Notes: generated by a model from the sequence alone, not told the origin. A DNA stretch of 48,474 bases from Verrucomicrobiota bacterium (GCA_003402745.1 QQND01000013.1:1-48474), one strand, 5' to 3'. Counted from the stretch's first letter, positions 24,184 through 33,128 are shown. Made by a program: numbers and translations.

Positions 24184-25350
24184 TTAAAAGGATTTTCGTG
24201 CCCGCTCAAGAGCCAGCATGGAATAAGCGGTCACCAATGTCGCGTCCGTCTCCATCCATCGTCCACTGCTATTTGCCCATGAACCGTCTCCTGCCTGGAG
24301 GAGGATGAGTTTGTGCGCCAGGGCTCTGGCCCAACCTTTGGGTACGAGGCCAGATTCCAAATTGTTGTTTGCGCCGGAAATCGACAATGCCTTAGCCATG
24401 AGGTGGTAGTAATAGTACAGTCCTTCTTGTCCAAGCCCCGGATTTTCTTCCAAAGTGAAGTGGTTCCGCAACCATTCCGAGGCTGCCACCACACGTTGAT
24501 CCTGGGGTGAAACTTCCGCGTAAACGAAGGACAAAAGGCCCGCGTAAGTCATCGTGCCGTAGCTGCGAAGAGCCTTGCCCCCACCGGGAAGCTCCGTGGT
24601 GCCTGCGTTGCTGAAGCCGGGATAATATACAAACCCGCCACGATCTCCGGACTGGGCAGAAGCCCAGGGAAGGGGGTTGGTTTCAGGCAGATTTTGACAG
24701 CGCGTTACGAAGGCGATGGCTGCACTCCAATCCAACTGGGGGACGTCGTTTTTCTCCCCAACCCGCGCCATCTCGCAGGCTCGCAACGCTTCAAGGGAAA
24801 CCAAGGTATTGTCGAGGTCGGGATGCTGGCGCTTTGGGCTGACGCCAGTTGGGCCGTAACCGAGCCCACCATTCAATTCCGAGCGAGCCATGTTCGAAGT
24901 CTGCTGTTCGCGTAAAAATCGGTGGGCAGACTTGATCCGCTGGGCGTCCATGGGGTCCGCCCGAAGCAGGAGTGCTAGTGTGCAAATTGCTGTATTGTAG
25001 TTGCTTAATCCATATGCGTAAATTCCGCCGTCGGACTTGGCTTGGCTGCGTACAAACTCGTAGCCCTTCTCCAAAGCCTCCTCTGCAGGAACGCCTGTTT
25101 CTTTTGGGAGTTGGCCCAGGGCTAGAAGTGCCAGGCCGCTGATCGCGGGTTGGCTGGCGTTAGACCAAGAGCCGTTGGGCGACTGATGGTTCTTTAAAAA
25201 AAGAGCGCCTCTTTGGAGCGCAAGACAGACCTCTTGTTGGAGAGATTCATTTCCCTCAGAGTTTCGGGGTGTGCCGCCGGCGGCCTTCGCCGGCAAGGGC
25301 CTCCCAAAGGAGACCAATGCAACAAAAACAAGAAATAGCCGTCGGGTCAT
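24184..25350 (-). CDS. Secreted alpha/alpha-toroid protein (prenyltransferase/squalene-cyclase repeats)
   Basis: A 388-residue exported protein. The signal peptide is about 1-23 (LFLVFVALVSFGRPLPAKA). Repeats of the squalene-cyclase/prenyltransferase toroid follow: FLKNHQSPNGSWSN, AISGLALLALGQLP, FVRSQAKSDGGIYAYG, NYNTAICTLALLL, DLDNTLVSLEALR, RSYGTMTYAGLLSFVYA and LLQAGDGSWANSSGRW. The QW-type repeat pattern is clear, but no DxDD cyclase motif is seen. With the signal peptide, this argues against terpene cyclisation in the cytosol. The family is common in planctomycete and verrucomicrobial genomes with unknown role. It lies 126 bases downstream of rodA on the same strand. Confidence 0.82.
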   Translation of the reverse strand: MTRRLFLVFVALVSFGRPLPAKAAGGTPRNSEGNESLQQEVCLALQRGALFLKNHQSPNGSWSNASQPAISGLALLALGQLPKETGVPAEEALEKGYEFVRSQAKSDGGIYAYGLSNYNTAICTLALLLRADPMDAQRIKSAHRFLREQQTSNMARSELNGGLGYGPTGVSPKRQHPDLDNTLVSLEALRACEMARVGEKNDVPQLDWSAAIAFVTRCQNLPETNPLPWASAQSGDRGGFVYYPGFSNAGTTELPGGGKALRSYGTMTYAGLLSFVYAEVSPQDQRVVAASEWLRNHFTLEENPGLGQEGLYYYYHLMAKALSISGANNNLESGLVPKGWARALAHKLILLQAGDGSWANSSGRWMETDATLVTAYSMLALERARKSF

Positions 25351-25475
25351 GGTATTGGGGGGGATTGTGGCTCACATTTTTTAGATAAATGCCTGATCTC
25401 AAGCCGAGAAGGTTGCTTAAACAGTCACCGCCTGGAGGGATTCTTTTGTTTCCATGCGACCGGCGGGGGCGGGTT

Positions 25476-26582
25476 CTAAACGACTTCTTTTCGGTGAATC
25501 CAAACCGAATTAACTAACCCGAGGGCGAACATATTCATTAGCAAAAACGTCCCGCCGTACGAAATCAGGGGAAGAGGCAGGCCGGTAATGGGCATGATGG
25601 CAATGGTCATCCCGATGTTCTGGTAGACGTGGAAAAAGATCTGGGTGGCGAAGCCCGCTGAGATGACCAGGCCGTAGTCGTCCGCAGATTTATGGGCGGA
25701 GTAGAGGCAAGCGAATAAAAGAGCGGCAAAAGCGCTGATGAGGATGGTGTTTCCCAAGAACCCCCATTGTTCGCCGATGGCGGTGAAAATGTAGTCTGTA
25801 TGAACCGTCGTGCCTGGAATAAAGCCCTGCTCGACTTGCGTCCCAGTCGCTTTGAATCCTTTTCCTGCAAACCCGCCCGAGCCAATGGCGATGAGGGCTT
25901 GGTTGATCGCATAGCTCGCTCCCTGCGGGTCGATTTGTGGATCAATAAAGGTAACCAGACGTTGACGCTGATAAGGTTTGAGTCCGAAGTTGATGACGAG
26001 CGGGAGCAGTGCCATGCCGGACAGGAGGACGGCGAGAAGGTAGCGTTTTGGGAGTCCAGCGGCAAATGCTGTGGCAAGCATGACGGGAATCCAGACCAAG
26101 GTCATGCCGAAGTCCGGCTGTTTAAGGGTAAGAAGAATGGGCCCCGCGATGATTGCCCCTACAGAAGAAAGTTTGAGCAGAGGGTGCATTTTTGCGAACT
26201 GGCTCAGGAAAAGGGCCACGGTGAGAATACCCGCTAAAAGAGCAAGTTGGGAGGGTTGGAAGGTTCCGATTCCTGGGAGACGCAGCCAGCATTTCGCGCC
26301 ACCGTGTTCCTGGCCGAGAGAGGTATAGGTAAGCGCTGTGAGCACTGCGCCGGCGATGTACATGGGAAGCGCGGCCCATTTGACCCAGCGGTAATGCATC
26401 AGGCTGACTGCAAAAAACACGCAGAGCCCCCCTGCGACCCAAACCGCCTGCTTTTCCCAGTATTCACTCGTGCGGAAATAGGTGGCGCTGTACACTGCGA
26501 CCACTCCAAACAGGGAAAGAAGGATGGTAAGACCGACAAGGATCCAGTTCATCCCAAGGAGTTTGCGCAAAAGAGGTGTCAT
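25476..26582 (-). CDS. rodA: Rod shape-determining peptidoglycan polymerase RodA
   Basis: SEDS-family integral membrane glycosyltransferase that polymerises lipid II for lateral wall growth. The protein has 368 residues and about ten hydrophobic segments. Signatures are GGAKCWLRLPGIGTFQPSQ, FGMTLVWIPVMLA, and the C-terminal IAIMPITGLPLPLISYGGT shared by RodA/FtsW/SpoVE. The RodA call over FtsW rests on the GTFQPSQLALL form and the absence of ftsW neighbours. The ATG at 26582 was chosen; a GTG at 26603 would overlap the OppF-like stop as GTGA. mreB, mreC and pbp2 are not in the window, which is unusual for rodA. Confidence 0.93.
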   Translation of the reverse strand: MTPLLRKLLGMNWILVGLTILLSLFGVVAVYSATYFRTSEYWEKQAVWVAGGLCVFFAVSLMHYRWVKWAALPMYIAGAVLTALTYTSLGQEHGGAKCWLRLPGIGTFQPSQLALLAGILTVALFLSQFAKMHPLLKLSSVGAIIAGPILLTLKQPDFGMTLVWIPVMLATAFAAGLPKRYLLAVLLSGMALLPLVINFGLKPYQRQRLVTFIDPQIDPQGASYAINQALIAIGSGGFAGKGFKATGTQVEQGFIPGTTVHTDYIFTAIGEQWGFLGNTILISAFAALLFACLYSAHKSADDYGLVISAGFATQIFFHVYQNIGMTIAIMPITGLPLPLISYGGTFLLMNMFALGLVNSVWIHRKEVV

Positions 26583-26599
26583 GGTGCCTGTGGAGCGAC

Positions 26600-27388
26600 T
26601 CACGCAAAACGGGGTACCGCGGCGAGCAGCTTGCGGGTGTACTCGTGCTGGGGGTCCGCGTAGATTTGTTCCGCAGGTGCAGATTCGACGATTTTACCGC
26701 GATACATCACCAGAACGTGGGAACTGATGTGTTCGACCACGGCGAGATCGTGGGCGATAAAGAGGTAGGAAAGGCCGAGCTGTTCTTGAAGATCCTGCAG
26801 CAGGTTGACGATCTGCGCCTGGACGCTGACGTCCAAGGCGCTGACGGGTTCGTCGCAAACGATGAACTTCGGCTCCACGGCAAGTGCCCTGGCGATGCCA
26901 ATCCGCTGGCGCTGGCCGCCGGAAAATTCGTGGGGATAACGCACTGCCATTTCTGCTTGCAGACCGACCTGGCCAAGCAACTGGGCAACCCGCTCCCTGC
27001 GGTCTTTGCGGGTGAGCGCTGGGAAATGGATTTCCAGCGCTTCGCCGATGATTGCGCCCACGGAGTGTCTCGGATTCAAGGAGCCGAAGGGATCTTGGAA
27101 GATCATCTGCATTTGCCGGCGAAGGGGGCGGAACTCCGACTCGGACAAGGGAAGGATATTTTGGCCCTCGTACAAAACCTGGCCTGAGGTTGGAGGGGTG
27201 AGCTTGAGGAGGGTTTTTCCGATCGTGGACTTGCCCGAGCCACTTTCCCCCACCAAGCCCACGGTCGTGCCCGGTTCGATGGAAAAACTAACGTCATCGA
27301 CCGCCTTGATATCGCCCACGTGGCGGCGCAGCACACTTGAGCGCACGGGAAAGTAAGTTTTTAAATTCTGGACTTCAAGAAGGGCCAT
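26600..27388 (-). CDS. OppF/DppF-type ABC transporter ATP-binding protein
   Basis: A 262-residue ATPase of the oligopeptide/dipeptide importer class. Walker A is GESGSGKST, followed by the Q-loop region [17 protein letters not shown]. The signature is [16 protein letters not shown], Walker [15 protein letters not shown] and switch [12 protein letters not shown]. The C-terminal [24 protein letters not shown] is the oligopeptide-type tail, shortened relative to the usual 310-330 residues. No permease, binding protein or OppD partner is nearby. It stands between thiG (46 bases upstream) and rodA, whose possible GTG start overlaps its stop. It may pair with subunits elsewhere or have another role. 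Confidence 0.88.
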   Translation of the reverse strand: MALLEVQNLKTYFPVRSSVLRRHVGDIKAVDDVSFSIEPGTTVGLVGESGSGKSTIGKTLLKLTPPTSGQVLYEGQNILPLSESEFRPLRRQMQMIFQDPFGSLNPRHSVGAIIGEALEIHFPALTRKDRRERVAQLLGQVGLQAEMAVRYPHEFSGGQRQRIGIARALAVEPKFIVCDEPVSALDVSVQAQIVNLLQDLQEQLGLSYLFIAHDLAVVEHISSHVLVMYRGKIVESAPAEQIYADPQHEYTRKLLAAVPRFA

Positions 27389-27434
27389 GGTCGGAGGTGG
27401 AAAGATGGACGGTTTCTGGGGACGTCCGTTGCGC

Positions 27435-28238
27435 TCAGTTGCGTAAAAATGCAGTCAGGGGGCTGGTAGGGGAGGCTCCGCTCGAGACCTCTCCAAGCCC
27501 AGTTTCGAAAGCGGCTCGGCCCGCCTCAACCGCCATCCGAAATGCCCGGGCCATTCGCGAGGGGTCGGCGGCGATGGCGATGGCGGTGTTGACGAGGACG
27601 GCGGAGGCGCCTAGTTCGAGAGCCTCCGCGGCCTGGCTTGGAGCGCCGATGCCGGCGTCCACGATCACGGGGATGCCGCTCTGCTCGATGATGATTTCAA
27701 TTTGATCCCGGGTGCGCAGTCCGCGGTTGCTGCCGATGGGCGAGCCGAGGGGCATGACTGTGGCGGCGCCGGCTTCCTCCAGGCGCTTGGCGAGAACCGG
27801 GTCGGCGTTGATGTAGGGGAGGACAATAAAGCCTTCCTTTACAAGGATTTCTGTAGCGATGAGCGTCTCTATCGGATCGGGAAGGAGATGACGGGGGTCT
27901 GGGTGGATTTCCAGCTTCACCCAGTCTGAGATGCCCGCCGCCCTGGCTAAACGGGCGAGGCGCACGGCCTCCTGGGCGTTGAGGGCGCCGCTGGTGTTGG
28001 GGAGGAGCAGGTATTTGGCCGGATCGATGAAATCGAGGATGTTGGCGAAGGGGTCGCTACCGCCGCTCAGGTCTGCCCGGCGCAGCGCCACGGTGACTAT
28101 TTGGGTCCCGCTGGCCTCCAGGGCGGCGGCCATTGTCTGGTTGGAGGCAAATTTGCCCGTGCCAAGCAGCAACCGGGAGTGAAAAGTGCGGCCCGCGATG
28201 ACCAGGGGATCGTTCTGAGGTTCTGCTAAAGGCGCCAT
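27435..28238 (-). CDS. thiG: Thiazole synthase
   Basis: Builds the thiazole phosphate of thiamine from DXP, dehydroglycine and ThiS-thiocarboxylate; cytosolic TIM barrel. The protein has 267 residues. Visible are [12 protein letters not shown], the Schiff-base lysine in [43 protein letters not shown], and [19 protein letters not shown] with VLVNTAIA. It starts at ATG 28238, with no recognisable TPP riboswitch upstream. thiS, thiF, thiH/thiO and thiC are not adjacent, so the gene is isolated from its pathway here. It leads a minus-strand run thiG, OppF-like, rodA. Confidence 0.95.
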   Translation of the reverse strand: MAPLAEPQNDPLVIAGRTFHSRLLLGTGKFASNQTMAAALEASGTQIVTVALRRADLSGGSDPFANILDFIDPAKYLLLPNTSGALNAQEAVRLARLARAAGISDWVKLEIHPDPRHLLPDPIETLIATEILVKEGFIVLPYINADPVLAKRLEEAGAATVMPLGSPIGSNRGLRTRDQIEIIIEQSGIPVIVDAGIGAPSQAAEALELGASAVLVNTAIAIAADPSRMARAFRMAVEAGRAAFETGLGEVSSGASPTSPLTAFLRN

Positions 28239-28407
28239 GCTGGGGATAACTTAACAAAGAACGGTACCTTTTCTATCGGAAACAACTTGGATCGGCATCT
28301 GCGCCGCGGTGGGCGATGCCACCGAGCGGGTCGTTCCGATTCTCTGGTCGCGTCCTGGAGCAAGTTGGTGTAATGAGCCAAGGCTTTTCAGCGCACACTC
28401 CATTCCC

Positions 28408-28992
28408 GTGATCCTTAACGACCATCAGATTCGCCTCCTTGCCGAGCAAGGAATGATCCGCCCTTTTGAAACCCATCTGGTTCGCCATTTCAAGGATGGG
28501 CTGCCTGTGTTGTCTTACGGACCCTCAAGTTACGGCTACGATTTGCGCCTGTCGGCCCGCGAGTTTCTGATCTTCAGGCATATTCCGGGCACGGTGGTGG
28601 ATCCAAAGGCCTTTAACCCTAAAAATCTCGAAACCACGCCCCTGCACCGGGACGAGACGGGCGCCTATTTCATTCTGCCGGCCCGTAGCTATGGTCTTGG
28701 GGTGGCGGTTGAGGAACTGCATTTGCCTACGGACGTCACTGCAATCTGCGTGGGCAAAAGCACCTATGCGCGCTGTGGAATCATCGCCAACGTGACGCCC
28801 GCGGAGGCTGGGTGGAAAGGGCATTTGACTCTGGAATTTTCCAATTCAAGCGCCGCAGACTGTCGGATTTATGCGGACGAGGGGGTGGTGCAGATGCTCT
28901 TTTTTCAGGGCCAGCCCTGCGGCACCTCCTACCGGACGCGCCGTGGCAAATACCAGAACCAGAGGCAGCGGGTCACCCTGCCCAAGGTTTAG
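28408..28992 (+). CDS. dcd: dCTP deaminase
   Basis: Converts dCTP to dUTP, feeding dTMP synthesis. The protein has 194 residues from GTG 28408, which gives the expected MILNDHQIRLLAEQGMI start. Motifs are SSYGYDLRLS, VGKSTYARCGI (116-126, GRSSLAR-like) and the catalytic region GWKGHLTLEFSN with Glu143. The last part is QMLFFQGQPCGTSY. Whether it is mono- or bifunctional (dCTP deaminase/dUTPase) cannot be decided. A 12-codon reading frame starting at ATG 28373 ends in TGA overlapping this GTG and could supply coupled initiation. It is divergent from thiG and convergent with the rhodanese gene. Confidence 0.9.
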   Translation: MILNDHQIRLLAEQGMIRPFETHLVRHFKDGLPVLSYGPSSYGYDLRLSAREFLIFRHIPGTVVDPKAFNPKNLETTPLHRDETGAYFILPARSYGLGVAVEELHLPTDVTAICVGKSTYARCGIIANVTPAEAGWKGHLTLEFSNSSAADCRIYADEGVVQMLFFQGQPCGTSYRTRRGKYQNQRQRVTLPKV

Positions 28993-29034
28993 GCGGGAGC
29001 TTGAACTGGGGTGGGGCTTCCCTTCGGAAGACGG

Positions 29035-29472
29035 CTACGGTTTGGTGGAGACGGGTTTTCCTGCCTCCACCCAAGCGTTAAATCCCTTGTTGAGGTGGTA
29101 AAGCTTTTCAAAGGAAATTTCCGAGAGTGCGGAGAGCGCGCGGGTGCTCCGGCCGCCTGAAGCGCAATGCAAAAGCACCTTCTTGCCGGCGAAGGCCTTC
29201 ATTTGCTCGCCAAAAGTGGGGCTGTTGAAGTTGACGTTCCGCGCTCCCGCGATGTGGCCTTCGGCGAACTCTTCCTGGGTACGCACGTCGAGCACGACCA
29301 AATCGCTGGAGGCGTGGATGAGGCTCTCGGCCTCGGCGGGGGTGAGGTTGGTTGGTGTGTGCATAACAGGGGTGGTTGCGGCGCCGGGGCTGGCCGCCTG
29401 GGGCGGAGCGGCGGAGGCGGGAGACAGGGAGAGGAGCAGGCCGCCGAGCAGAAAGAGAAAGGAGGTGCGCAT
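29035..29472 (-). CDS. Exported rhodanese-like sulfurtransferase
   Basis: A 145-residue protein with a signal peptide (about 1-21, LLGGLLLSLSPASA) and one rhodanese domain. The domain runs from NLTPAEAESLI through VVLDVRTQEEFAEGHIAGARNV to the active loop CASGGRS with Cys103. The catalytic cysteine is intact, so sulfur transfer is possible; the place of action is the periplasm or the outside. It lies 61 bases downstream of the membrane-anchored gene at 29534-30472 on the same strand and may share its transcript. Exported single-domain rhodaneses have no settled role. Confidence 0.88.
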   Translation of the reverse strand: MRTSFLFLLGGLLLSLSPASAAPPQAASPGAATTPVMHTPTNLTPAEAESLIHASSDLVVLDVRTQEEFAEGHIAGARNVNFNSPTFGEQMKAFAGKKVLLHCASGGRSTRALSALSEISFEKLYHLNKGFNAWVEAGKPVSTKP

Positions 29473-29533
29473 AGGAGGGCAGGGACGGGAGGGGGCGTGG
29501 GAGGAGGAAAGAGGGGGCTACGGGAGCGGGTTG

Positions 29534-30472
29534 TCACTGGACGCCGCGGGTGCCGGCGCCCTTCCGGGGGGAAGCGAGCATTTGCTCCAGCTGCAGCTTT
29601 TGTTCAGCGGGGATTTCCTGCTGGGTATTCAGCCAGGCGCGTGCTACTTCGGGAGCGCTTTTTCCCAGATGGCCCATGACCATCATCAGCGTGCGCTGGC
29701 GTAGTTCAGCATCTTCAATGCTGGAGGCTGCATGGAGAGCGCCCTGGGGGTTGGTGTCGGAGAGGCGGGTGGTTGCGAAGGGAAAAATTTGCCTGCGCAT
29801 CTCGTCGCTTTCCGAACCTGCGGCGTTCATGACCAGTTTTTCGAGCTGGGTCTGGTCCAGTAGGCGGCCCATCAGCAGGGGGCGGACTGCCTCGGCTCTT
29901 GAGTCAGGAACCTGTTGAAGGGCCCAAGCCAGAGGAGCGGAGGGGTCCATCCGGGTCCAGGATTCCATGACGGGAATTACGAGATGCTGCTGTTTGGTTT
30001 CCAGAGCTTTGGCAGCGGCGGCCTTCGGGTCCAGTTCGGTCCAACGGCGCGCCAAGGCGCGGGCGGTAACGTAATCTCCACCGTCGCTCAAATCATGTAA
30101 TGCCGTCTGGAGGGCTGCTTCAACTTGGTCCAGCTCCATTTGGCTGGCGAGCCTGTAAGCGAGAATGTACCTACGCGTTTCGCTTCGCAGGGAGGCTACT
30201 TTTTCAAAGAGGGCGACGATTTTTTCAGGGGGGAGTTTGCCGAGGGAGCGCAGCTCCAGAGTACTCGAGGGGGTGCCCGAGATGGCTGCCGCAGGATCCG
30301 AGACGGATTGGGTGCTTTTCTGACGGTTCGCGCCTGCGGCCGTTGAGTCTGGTACCCACTCGGAGTTTGTGGCACGTGGCGAGGCGGTGGGGAGGATCGT
30401 TCCCAGGGCGACGCCGCCAAAAAGTCCGGCGACCGTCAGGAGCAGAGTGCGGGTGCTAGGGGAGGGAGACAT
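29534..30472 (-). CDS. Membrane-anchored helical repeat protein, unknown function
   Basis: A 312-residue protein I do not recognise. It has an N-terminal membrane segment (TLLLTVAGLFGGVALGTIL) that may be an uncleaved anchor. A low-complexity linker (about 30-65) and an all-helical region follow, with Ala/Leu-rich repeats such as TARALARRWTELDPKAAAAKAL, PVMESWTRMDPSAPLAWAL and TTRLSDTNPQGALHAASSI. The recurring (R/M)WT-x-x-DP-x-A-A-x-x-A pattern suggests TPR- or HEAT-like repeats of about 33 residues. This pattern is familiar from verrucomicrobial secreted or anchored repeat proteins. The ATG at 30472 is preferred to an upstream start at 30508. It is divergent from the coiled-coil/TPR gene at 30666. 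Confidence 0.7.
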   Translation of the reverse strand: MSPSPSTRTLLLTVAGLFGGVALGTILPTASPRATNSEWVPDSTAAGANRQKSTQSVSDPAAAISGTPSSTLELRSLGKLPPEKIVALFEKVASLRSETRRYILAYRLASQMELDQVEAALQTALHDLSDGGDYVTARALARRWTELDPKAAAAKALETKQQHLVIPVMESWTRMDPSAPLAWALQQVPDSRAEAVRPLLMGRLLDQTQLEKLVMNAAGSESDEMRRQIFPFATTRLSDTNPQGALHAASSIEDAELRQRTLMMVMGHLGKSAPEVARAWLNTQQEIPAEQKLQLEQMLASPRKGAGTRGVQ

Positions 30473-30624
30473 AGTTAAGACTCTCTCAAAAAAAAGAAGG
30501 TGGAGCAAACCGGAAGAACGTTTGTTGGTTGGCTAGCTCGCAGATTGCTGAGTCACACCAAGGTCCACAAAAACGGTTGCCTGCCGAAAAGAGCAGGTGG
30601 AACCCAAAGGACCGGTTGCAGCAG

Positions 30625-30633
30625 TGCTACAAT
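30625..30633 (+). promoter_or_regulatory. Candidate extended -10 element before the coiled-coil/TPR gene
   Basis: TGC-TACAAT matches an extended -10. No convincing -35 is present. Initiation would be near 30640, leaving a leader of about 26 bases that includes GAAGGGA, though the latter is some 15 bases from the ATG at 30666. Confidence 0.35.
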
Positions 30634-30665
30634 TCCATTAGAGAAGGGATAGTCATTTCACCCTT

Positions 30666-33128
30666 ATGCGGCCCAACTACCCTGCCTTTCTCACTAGCTG
30701 CCTTGTTTTGGCGGCCGCTCCAGCCTTCGCACAGTCTGGGGATGGATCGGAAATGTTTCTCAACGCCTACAGCAGCTTTCAGAAGGCGGAGTCTTTGGAA
30801 AAGCGGGGGGACGGCAGTGCCGCGCTGAACCTTTATCAAGAGGTGGCGAAGGCGCTCGTGCAATTGACCGCGCAGTTTCCTTCCTGGAGTCCCCAAGTGG
30901 TGAAGTACCGGACCCAGCTGACCGCTCAGGCGATTCAGCGACTGCAGGCGGTGGTCCCCGCTGGGGGGCAGACGGTGGCGCCAAGGCCGCGGCCCGCCGC
31001 GGCGCTGGAGGCGTCCCCTCTGATTCCTCAAATTCCTCAGCGGGATGGTGTTCCGATGGCACCTGGGGATCCTTTTGCTGAAATTCAGGGGAAGCTGGGG
31101 CAGTTGCAGAATGACTTGCAGTTTGCACTTGAAGAAGCCCAGCGGCTGCGCAGGGAGAAGGCTTCTCTGCTGAAGAATCTTGAGGAGACGGCCAATTCGG
31201 CCTCGAAGGCTCTCGATGAAAACGTCCGGGCCCGAGCCAAGGCCGAAGATCTTGCCCGGATTCTTGAGCAGCGGGCAGACGTTGCTGAACGGGCGCTCCT
31301 TGCTGCCCGGGAAGACAAGAGCAAAACGGCCGCGGAAATTGTAGCCGTGGAGAAGGAACGCGATGTTTTACTGCGGCAAAAACGTGAATTGCAGGCGGAA
31401 GTGGAAGCGTCCGAGGAAATTCGCCGTCGACAGGAGGCTCGCCTGACTCAGACGCAGGGGCGCGAGACGAGCGTGATGGGAGAAAGAGACGCTGCAGCCC
31501 AACAGTTGGCAGTGGCGCGCAAGCAGTTGGAGCAGGCTCAGGCGGACTCGGAGCGGACGGCGAAGGTGCAGGCCGCGCTCGTCCAGCAGTTGGAGAAAAC
31601 CGTGGGGGAGCGCGATGCGGCCAAAACGGCGGCGACGGATGCCTCCAAAGAGGCGGCTCGCGAACGGGAGGATGTCAAGGCAGCGGCAGCGCGCCTGGCC
31701 GCGGATCGGGCGGTTGCAGACAAGGAAGTTGCCAAGCTCGCCAAAGAGCGGGATGCGGCGAAGGCCGCGCTCGTGAAGGTCGCGCAGGAACGTGATGACG
31801 CGCTTGCGGTGTCTTCAAAACTGAAGATAGCGCGCGGCCAGATGGAGAAAGTGGAGGCGGAAAGCAAGGAATCCGCAGCGAAACTGGCAAAACTGCAGCA
31901 GCAACTCGAGAAACAGCGGCAGGACGGTTCTCAGTCCGCCGACTCGATGAAAGAATTGCGCCAGGAGGCGGAAAGTTTCCGGGCGAAGTTGGTGGAAGCC
32001 CAGAAAAAAGCCGAGGGTGCCGAGAAGTCCGTGACCGAACTTGAAGGAAAGCTTGCGGACGTGACCAAGCAGGCTGCGGAGGCTAACAAGCAGGCGGCGG
32101 ATGCCACCAAGCAGGCGGCGGATGCCACCAAGCAGGTGGCGGAGGCTAACAAGCAGGCGACCGTTGCCAAAACTGAGGCGACCCAGGCGATTGCGGAGAA
32201 GGACAAGGAGCACGAGGAACGAGAGGTGTTGCAGGGCATTTTGAACCGCTCTTTGCAGGAGCAAAGCCGCAGGGAGAAAGCGCGCAAGGACGTGGTCGCC
32301 GAAGTGTCCCGTCTGAAGGTGAGTTCGGAAGCGCTCATGAAGCAGATCGGTCTTCTGGGCGAACCTGTGCTGCAACTGAGCGAACGGGAACAGGCGCTCT
32401 TTAAGCAACCCATGGTGGAAATTAGCGAAGAAGGCATTTCTATTTCTGCGATGAAAACGCCGAGTAAAAAGGCGGACGCAGCAGGTGCCACAGCCAAGAA
32501 CACCCCGGCAAATACGGACGCGCCAAAGCCAGCGCCCGCTCCGGAGAAGGGGGCCAAAAGTGGCGCTCCGATGTCCGAGGAGGTGAGGTTGAAGATTTCC
32601 GAGGCCAAGGACCGCTTTGACAAGGGGGATTTCACCGTGGCGGAAAAGCTCTACAAAGAGGTTTTGGAGGCGGCGCCCGGCAACGCCTTTGTGCTCTCGA
32701 ACCTAGGCGTCACGCAGTTTCGCGCCAAACGGTATACAGAGGCGGAGGACAGTTTGAGGAAGGCCTTGGACCTCGCCCCAGAGGACGCCTTCTCCCGCTC
32801 GACGCTTGGGATCGTGTACTACACGCAAGGCAAACTGGACAAGGCTGTGGACGAGTTGACGCAGTCCGTTTCCATTAATCCCAGCAACGCTGTGGCGCAT
32901 AATTACTTAGGAATTGCCGCGAGCCGGAAGGGCTGGCAGGAAAATGCCCGTAAGGAATTGGAGACGGCGGCCGAGCTGGATCCCACCTATGCCGATGCGT
33001 ATTTCAACTTGGCAGTCGTGTGCGCCTCTCAAAAGCCTGCGGACAAGGACGCCGCCCGGGCCGCCTATCAGAAGGCGACGGCCCTCGGGGCTGCTTCGGA
33101 CGCTCGCCTCGAGGAGTTGATCCGCTGA
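30666..33128 (+). CDS. Exported long coiled-coil protein with C-terminal TPR domain
   Basis: An 820-residue protein with signal peptide (about 1-22, SCLVLAAAPAFA). Residues about 140-560 are a long coiled coil rich in Ala, Lys, Glu and Gln. Within it are five near-identical heptads (T/N)KQAA(E/D)A at residues 467-501. A lysine/proline/alanine linker (about 595-635) precedes about five TPR units from residue 640 (KISEAKDRFDKGDFTVAEKL, LSNLGVTQFRAKRYTEAEDS, STLGIVYYTQGKLDKAV, HNYLGIAASRKGWQENA, YFNLAVVCASQ). It probably forms a periplasmic rod or scaffold with a protein-binding end; the partner is unknown. It is divergent from the anchored repeat protein at 29534. The function is not assignable from sequence. 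Confidence 0.82.
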   Translation: MRPNYPAFLTSCLVLAAAPAFAQSGDGSEMFLNAYSSFQKAESLEKRGDGSAALNLYQEVAKALVQLTAQFPSWSPQVVKYRTQLTAQAIQRLQAVVPAGGQTVAPRPRPAAALEASPLIPQIPQRDGVPMAPGDPFAEIQGKLGQLQNDLQFALEEAQRLRREKASLLKNLEETANSASKALDENVRARAKAEDLARILEQRADVAERALLAAREDKSKTAAEIVAVEKERDVLLRQKRELQAEVEASEEIRRRQEARLTQTQGRETSVMGERDAAAQQLAVARKQLEQAQADSERTAKVQAALVQQLEKTVGERDAAKTAATDASKEAAREREDVKAAAARLAADRAVADKEVAKLAKERDAAKAALVKVAQERDDALAVSSKLKIARGQMEKVEAESKESAAKLAKLQQQLEKQRQDGSQSADSMKELRQEAESFRAKLVEAQKKAEGAEKSVTELEGKLADVTKQAAEANKQAADATKQAADATKQVAEANKQATVAKTEATQAIAEKDKEHEEREVLQGILNRSLQEQSRREKARKDVVAEVSRLKVSSEALMKQIGLLGEPVLQLSEREQALFKQPMVEISEEGISISAMKTPSKKADAAGATAKNTPANTDAPKPAPAPEKGAKSGAPMSEEVRLKISEAKDRFDKGDFTVAEKLYKEVLEAAPGNAFVLSNLGVTQFRAKRYTEAEDSLRKALDLAPEDAFSRSTLGIVYYTQGKLDKAVDELTQSVSINPSNAVAHNYLGIAASRKGWQENARKELETAAELDPTYADAYFNLAVVCASQKPADKDAARAAYQKATALGAASDARLEELIR
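32064..32168 (+). repeat. Five tandem 21-base heptad repeats inside the coiled coil
   Basis: Five in-frame 21-base units encode TKQAAEA, NKQAADA, TKQAADA, TKQVAEA and NKQATVA. DNA identity between units is high, so copy number could change by slippage without breaking the frame or the heptad register. Confidence 0.85.

Noticed and set aside
28239..28407. TPP riboswitch upstream of thiG
   Set aside because: Neither the CTGAGA segment nor the ACCTGATCTGG-type core is present on the minus strand.
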